DNA of 29,182 nt, taken from positions 1-29,182 of IMG/VR virus record IMGVR_UViG_3300025099_000094; one strand, 5' to 3'. Under the pieces are notes generated by a model that was not told the DNA's origin, made no database searches, and saw only the letters and a program-made list of their open reading frames with translations. The position numbers and the translations under genes were made by a program. This DNA comes from a virus. Below are positions 25,560-29,182 of the stretch, piece by piece. Within the stretch, counting starts at the first letter, position 1, and every line of letters starts with the position of its first letter.

Positions 25560-27773
25560 TTATTTTTTAATTAATTTAGATGTATTACCCGTATTTGTGT
25601 ACTTAGCAATACTTATGTTTAGTTTAGGTTTTTCTACCTTTGCATTTGGTCTATATAAATGTCTGTTATTAGCCATTATAGCAAGTCCAGAACTTATTGA
25701 CGCATCATGCTTTGTTCTTTTGTTTATGTCAAACTTAGCCCAGTCATTTAGTAATTCATTAAAATAACAACTACCAAATTGACCTTCAGAGTTCATACCC
25801 ACGTGATCTTGTATATACATTTCAATTGCAGCAGCATGAGCTTGTTTTATATCTTCACTAGAGTTTGGTATGCCACCTATTTCTTTTTCAGCTGTAGATA
25901 ATTTATTCCATATTTTATCTGGCCTGTTCATGCTAAAACCTCTGTAACCACGTCTTCGTAAATAATACAATAGACGAGGTTTATTGTTCTCTGCAAGTAT
26001 AGGCATCCCGTAAAATACTAACGCCATTAGAACGTCTTCAAAGAACATCTCTGCGGTTTGCGGTCTTGCTAAGTACTCTAAGAAAAACTGATTAGCAGGT
26101 GCATCTTCCATACTAAACTTAGTCAAACCGTGCAAAGCACCTTTAGAACCTTTACCATCTACTGTTCCTGATATATCGTAACTATCACAACCAAAAGCGC
26201 CCATGTGTTCGTTACCTGGGTATCTAACACCATTTTTAATTACAACTTTGTTTTGTATATTTGTTGGTGGTACCCAACTTACTTTAAATCTACCTTTAGG
26301 GTCTGGGTAAAATATCACTGTTGAATCCTTAACACCATTAACCCATTGAAAATTACCCTTAGTAACACCTAATGTTCTAGACATTTCTTCGTTGTAATCT
26401 ATTTGCTCGTATAATTTAACTAAGTTAAATATACTGTTTTTTGTTTCATCTCTAAACGCATGCTCAGTAGTTCTTGGAAACTGTCTGTAAAATTCATTTA
26501 GTGCGTCTTGATCGTTTTTTAAACCGTCAGCTTCATTCTGCCAACTGTCTATAACGCCTATGTCTATTAATTCCCCATGTGGATCGTAGGCTTCATGATC
26601 CGGAGTATTGAAGACTGGGCTTCCGTACTCATCAATAAATCCTTCGTAGTTCCACTCCATTGGGATAAAAAGAGAATATAAGCCAGACGCTGTCTGTCCA
26701 TTTCTGTTTCTTTTAGTAACGTCTGATGCTCCATATAATTTTTTAAAGTTTTCCCCACCTTTGTCTAATGCATTAGATGTTGAGCCCATCATACATTTAC
26801 CTATAATTCTACTACCTAATCGTAAACATGTTTTTGTAACTCTCCAGTTATTTAATATATTATCGGGTCTTTCCCACTTACCACTTTCATCGTGTACTAA
26901 AAGCTTTAATTTTTCACCGTCATAGCTATTGTCACCTGTATTCTTCCAGTCTATAGTTGTATCTAACCCTTCTAAATCTTCTAGCTTTTCGTTTGTTGTA
27001 ATCTTCTTTCTAGTGAACTTAGAAGCTGGAACTCTATATGCAAGCTCGGATTTTGGCCTATCCATACCGTCTTGAATAGGACTAAAAAAGAAAGGATAAT
27101 TAATCGATATAGGTACAACTTTGTCAGTAAACATTTTCTTAGCATCAGCTCCTGTTTTAGATAATATACCAAACCTTGCATCACTTGATATTGTAGCTTG
27201 GTTAACTGTTTCAGCTGATGACATAAAAGAAAAACCAGATCGTCTGTTTTTAAGGTAGCACATACCATAACATCTTTTATCTGCTTTACATGCTTCCCAG
27301 AATATATAGAATAATCTATTAGCTTCTCTGAAGTCTGGTGCACCTACGTCAATTTTACTCCATTGCAAGTACATGTAGTGCGTACCAGTTATATATGTTG
27401 CTTTACCGTTGTTGTTAAACCAAAAACCTTCGTCTCTACGTTTAAACTCTTCGTCTATATAATCAAACCAGTCAGCTTTCTTTTCTTCAGGATAACTACG
27501 CCAGTCAAATATGTTTTTAAGTCTACCTAATTCTTTCGGGTATTCAAACTGTTTCCACTTTTTTTCCTCGTTGCTATACACACTACGCTCTTTAGGTAAT
27601 GCTATCTGAAAGTTTTGTATCTCGTATATCTCACCTATCTCACCAGTCTTAGATATAACTACAATGTCGTGTTCTTTATTATACCCATACTTCCACTTCT
27701 TACCTTTGTTAAGACGACTTATAGTAGTCTTTTTTATAGGTTCTACTATTTGTAGTAAATTTTGCTCGTACAT
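25560..27773 (-). CDS. terL: Terminase large subunit (packaging ATPase/nuclease)
   Basis: The 737-aa product is the DNA-packaging motor. An N-terminal ATPase half contains KNRRSGFSF at 175-183 in the Walker A position (deviant, without GK[ST]), the Walker B acidic pair D295-E296 in LLVHDES, and a coupling motif GSTSN shortly after. The C-terminal half fits an RNase H-fold nuclease, with D530 (and D533) in GCDSYDISG, E579 in FFEDVL and D690 in KHDASISSG as candidate metal ligands. The length exceeds that of typical terminases (about 500-600 aa), with extra sequence at the N-terminus. The ATG overlaps the upstream stop as TAATG, and the portal gene follows after 2 nt. Confidence is high from motif order and context. 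Confidence 0.9.
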   Translation of the reverse strand: MYEQNLLQIVEPIKKTTISRLNKGKKWKYGYNKEHDIVVISKTGEIGEIYEIQNFQIALPKERSVYSNEEKKWKQFEYPKELGRLKNIFDWRSYPEEKKADWFDYIDEEFKRRDEGFWFNNNGKATYITGTHYMYLQWSKIDVGAPDFREANRLFYIFWEACKADKRCYGMCYLKNRRSGFSFMSSAETVNQATISSDARFGILSKTGADAKKMFTDKVVPISINYPFFFSPIQDGMDRPKSELAYRVPASKFTRKKITTNEKLEDLEGLDTTIDWKNTGDNSYDGEKLKLLVHDESGKWERPDNILNNWRVTKTCLRLGSRIIGKCMMGSTSNALDKGGENFKKLYGASDVTKRNRNGQTASGLYSLFIPMEWNYEGFIDEYGSPVFNTPDHEAYDPHGELIDIGVIDSWQNEADGLKNDQDALNEFYRQFPRTTEHAFRDETKNSIFNLVKLYEQIDYNEEMSRTLGVTKGNFQWVNGVKDSTVIFYPDPKGRFKVSWVPPTNIQNKVVIKNGVRYPGNEHMGAFGCDSYDISGTVDGKGSKGALHGLTKFSMEDAPANQFFLEYLARPQTAEMFFEDVLMALVFYGMPILAENNKPRLLYYLRRRGYRGFSMNRPDKIWNKLSTAEKEIGGIPNSSEDIKQAHAAAIEMYIQDHVGMNSEGQFGSCYFNELLNDWAKFDINKRTKHDASISSGLAIMANNRHLYRPNAKVEKPKLNISIAKYTNTGNTSKLIKK

Positions 27774-28045
27774 TACTTAGATCTACCCTCTGCAAAACCT
27801 TTAAATACTTTAACCTCGGTTTTAGTTTCTTTACCTTCTAGTATGTTCTCTTCCTCTTGTATTCTATTCAGTATTTCAAAAGCATCAAATATAGCTAGTT
27901 TTTTTGTTGCTGCAGCATTTTTTAATCTGTCAGCAGATATATCATCGTCAGAATCTACAATAGCTTCTTTAGCAACTTTAATCAGTTCTTCAACTGCCTT
28001 ATGCCCAGCTTGGATTATATTCTTCTTCGTCTCCTTGATATTCAT
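27773..28045 (-). CDS. Small helical protein, candidate terminase small subunit
   Basis: This 90-aa, almost wholly helical and charged protein (DDDISADRLKNAAATKKLAI, then FDAFEILNRIQEEEN) lies directly upstream of the large terminase and is joined to it by a TAATG overlap. That is the usual place for the small, DNA-recognising subunit, which is often short and helical. No helix-turn-helix can be called with confidence. Its start overlaps the preceding gene by 47 nt, more than elsewhere in the window, but no later ATG is available. An alternative is an unrelated packaging accessory. Confidence 0.55.
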   Translation of the reverse strand: MNIKETKKNIIQAGHKAVEELIKVAKEAIVDSDDDISADRLKNAAATKKLAIFDAFEILNRIQEEENILEGKETKTEVKVFKGFAEGRSK

Positions 28046-28577
28046 ATTTGATTGTAATAAAATTTGATAGTAGTCTATATAGTTTCTGGCCGTCTATAAT
28101 AAACTCATATTCTGAGCTTGGCCTAAAACCTATTAAATCACCTTTGTTAACTGTACCATCTGTATGTTTGACAATACCAACTAAAGGCTTTTCTTTATCT
28201 ACACTTAGTTTGTCTGTAGATTTTACTGGCGCTACAAAACAATATCCTTTCTGCGCTTGCCACTCGGTATCTTTGTATAAGAATATTTGATCTGGTTGTA
28301 CTAGGTATGTTTCCTCATCAATATAACTTCTACTGTTCTTTTCTATACCGTGCTGATTATGCCATCTTCTAAATACATTGTGGTGTACTACAACCTTATC
28401 ACCAACTTTTATATCTGTATCACCAACCGTAGGTATTGCTTTTACTATAGCTTCTCTACTAACGTACTGGTGGTTGAATATTTCTGTATTAACTATCAGT
28501 TCTTTACCTTCTATATCTTTTGTATTGTTGTATCTTGATTTTACTGGTGTTACAACAAAGTTGTAAACAGACTTCAT
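27999..28577 (-). CDS. GroES-like co-chaperonin candidate with two barrel-like halves
   Basis: This 192-aa protein has two similar beta-barrel-like segments. The first half (to about 115) contains GDTDIKVGDKVVVHH and later EETYLVQPDQIFLYK. These match the layout of GroES (a 'VKVGDxV' strand, then a terminal strand ending in a 'DILA'-like segment), with a loop between them. The second half has GYCFVAPVKS, NKGDLIGFRPSSEYEF and LYRLLSNFITIKY, a comparable pattern. T4 gp31 and similar phage proteins replace GroES in folding capsid protein, and this gene lies in the packaging/capsid operon. It is joined to the upstream gene by TAATG. The chaperonin assignment is my inference from pattern and context, not proven by catalytic residues. 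Confidence 0.55.
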   Translation of the reverse strand: MKSVYNFVVTPVKSRYNNTKDIEGKELIVNTEIFNHQYVSREAIVKAIPTVGDTDIKVGDKVVVHHNVFRRWHNQHGIEKNSRSYIDEETYLVQPDQIFLYKDTEWQAQKGYCFVAPVKSTDKLSVDKEKPLVGIVKHTDGTVNKGDLIGFRPSSEYEFIIDGQKLYRLLSNFITIKYEYQGDEEEYNPSWA

Positions 28578-28798
28578 TAATACTGTAAGTTATATTCTAC
28601 AGATACAGCCATATTTTTGTTAAAGTCTTTCCAAGGTAAAACATCTTTACCTTTTCTAATATATACGCTGTACTTATCGTCTTCTTCTAAGATGTCACAT
28701 ATAGTATGACCACCATACACTTCTTGCCCAACGGCATAGTGCATGGCGTCATTCTTATAATCTTTACCGATACTAATCTTCCGTATTAGCTTCGACAT
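28577..28798 (-). CDS. Small conserved-type protein, function unknown (73 aa)
   Basis: The 73-aa product (MSKLIRKISIGKDYKNDAMH; then GHTICDILEEDDKYSVYIRK) looks like a single small beta domain with no membrane segment. I recall similarly patterned small proteins in uncultured marine phages, without assigned function. Its stop overlaps the next ATG (TAATG) and its start overlaps the preceding gene by 26 nt, so it belongs to the same co-translated set. Overlapping genes on both sides and sensible amino acid composition support its being real. Confidence 0.65.
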   Translation of the reverse strand: MSKLIRKISIGKDYKNDAMHYAVGQEVYGGHTICDILEEDDKYSVYIRKGKDVLPWKDFNKNMAVSVEYNLQY

Positions 28799-29036
28799 CT
28801 TCTCTTTCGCTTATAGTACCGTCTTGTATATTAACATTTACTTTACCATATTCTTTTTCAAGCTCAGCTTGGAAATCCATAAGGTCTTTTCTCATTAATG
28901 TTAAGTCGTGAAGTACTGCGTGTTTTTGAGTTTCGATCTGTCCAACTCTAGTAGTTGCACCGTTCATAGCTCCTACAATTTCTTGTAGTTTTTTTAGTTG
29001 TTCGTCAGTTACTTTTAAGTCTTCTGTTTTTGCCAT
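28773..29036 (-). CDS. Small coiled-coil protein (87 aa)
   Basis: The 87-aa product is helical, with heptad-like hydrophobic spacing over residues 10-65 (VTDEQLKKLQEIVGAMNGAT; HAVLHDLTLMRKDLMDFQAE), then a short ordered end with GKVNVNIQDGTI and an acidic tail. It is probably a small oligomer. I recall this family from marine phage packaging-side operons without a known function. The start follows a run of TTAAA repeats and there is no Shine-Dalgarno sequence. Confidence 0.65.
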   Translation of the reverse strand: MAKTEDLKVTDEQLKKLQEIVGAMNGATTRVGQIETQKHAVLHDLTLMRKDLMDFQAELEKEYGKVNVNIQDGTISEREDVEANTED

Positions 29037-29062
29037 TTTATTTAATTTAATTTAATTTAATT
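29037..29062. repeat. Pentanucleotide TTTAA tandem repeat in the gap before the 87-aa gene
   Basis: Four exact copies of TTTAA occupy 29041-29060, extended by partial copies on both sides, filling the whole gap between the truncated upstream gene and ATG 29036. On the coding strand the leader is therefore (TTAAA)n. This may be a low-structure A/T initiation region, or slippage-prone sequence whose length varies between genomes. Confidence 0.8.
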
Positions 29063-29182
29063 TTATAGAGATACTTTAAGCGCCTCTATGTTCGCTTTTT
29101 GTTCTGCAGTTAATGCTGCTACAAATTCACTGTGTTGCATCTTTAAAGCTAAGTGTCTTTCGTTTCTAGCTAAAGTTGCTTT
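29063..29182 (-). CDS. 3' end of an upstream gene cut by the window edge
   Basis: The minus-strand frame is open from the window edge to TAA at 29065-29063 and encodes 39 residues, beginning KATLARNERHLALKMQ, continuing HSEFVAALTAEQKANIEALK and ending VSL. The peptide is helical and of normal composition. It ends just before the TTTAA repeats, as expected for a real gene in this packed operon. An internal Met does not give a sensible separate start. It resembles the C-terminus of a small helical phage protein; the function is unknown because most of it is missing. Confidence 0.6.
   Translation of the reverse strand, partial: KATLARNERHLALKMQHSEFVAALTAEQKANIEALKVSL

Noticed and set aside
26567-27343. 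Two additional minus-strand open frames inside the large terminase gene
   Set aside because: They lie in an alternative frame of a gene whose own frame carries ordered terminase motifs; composition is typical of shadow frames.

Overview
The window is a compact, AT-rich (roughly one-third GC by eye) stretch of a tailed bacteriophage genome. Every supported gene lies on the minus strand, so the biological order runs from high to low coordinates. Genes are packed end to end, with overlaps (TAATG, ATGA) or gaps of 1-3 nt. No gene-free stretch exceeds about 70 nt. I see no tRNA, rRNA, CRISPR array, insertion sequence, integrase or host-type gene.

In transcription order, 29182-27773 holds small pre-packaging genes: a truncated ORF, an 87-aa coiled-coil protein, a 73-aa unknown, a 192-aa protein that looks like two GroES-type barrels in tandem, and a 90-aa helical protein (small-terminase candidate). 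Then come the large terminase (737 aa), portal (802 aa), acidic scaffold-like protein (397 aa) and major capsid protein (493 aa), followed by a strong UUCG-capped terminator or attenuator. Next are a 272-aa conserved unknown, a GC-rich palindromic element, two probable connector/ring proteins (225 and 505 aa), a 1585-aa tail stabilization or hub-like protein, a 431-aa beta-rich virion protein, a 123-aa small virion protein, and a T7-like block of internal/ejection proteins (217, 442 and 2741 aa). The window ends with a short lipoprotein and the first nine codons of another hydrophobic-start gene.

The order terminase-portal-scaffold-capsid-connectors-tail-internal proteins is that of podoviruses. 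Sequence features I recall from crAss-like (Crassvirales) and uncultured marine phages of Bacteroidota fit: the portal, the capsid C-terminus, the MNKDLDERLLP start of the 1585-aa protein, and the N-terminus of the giant protein. A-rich leaders without Shine-Dalgarno sequences and a flavobacterial-style lipoprotein signal also suggest a Bacteroidota host. This placement is inference; no database search was possible.

The most striking gene is the 2741-aa protein at the end of the internal-protein block. It carries an HExxH metallopeptidase-like motif, a weak sigma-factor-like segment, a complete set of HAD-phosphatase motifs and a C-terminal membrane segment. It looks like a polyvalent protein injected with the genome, which would deliver several enzymatic activities to the host cell at once.
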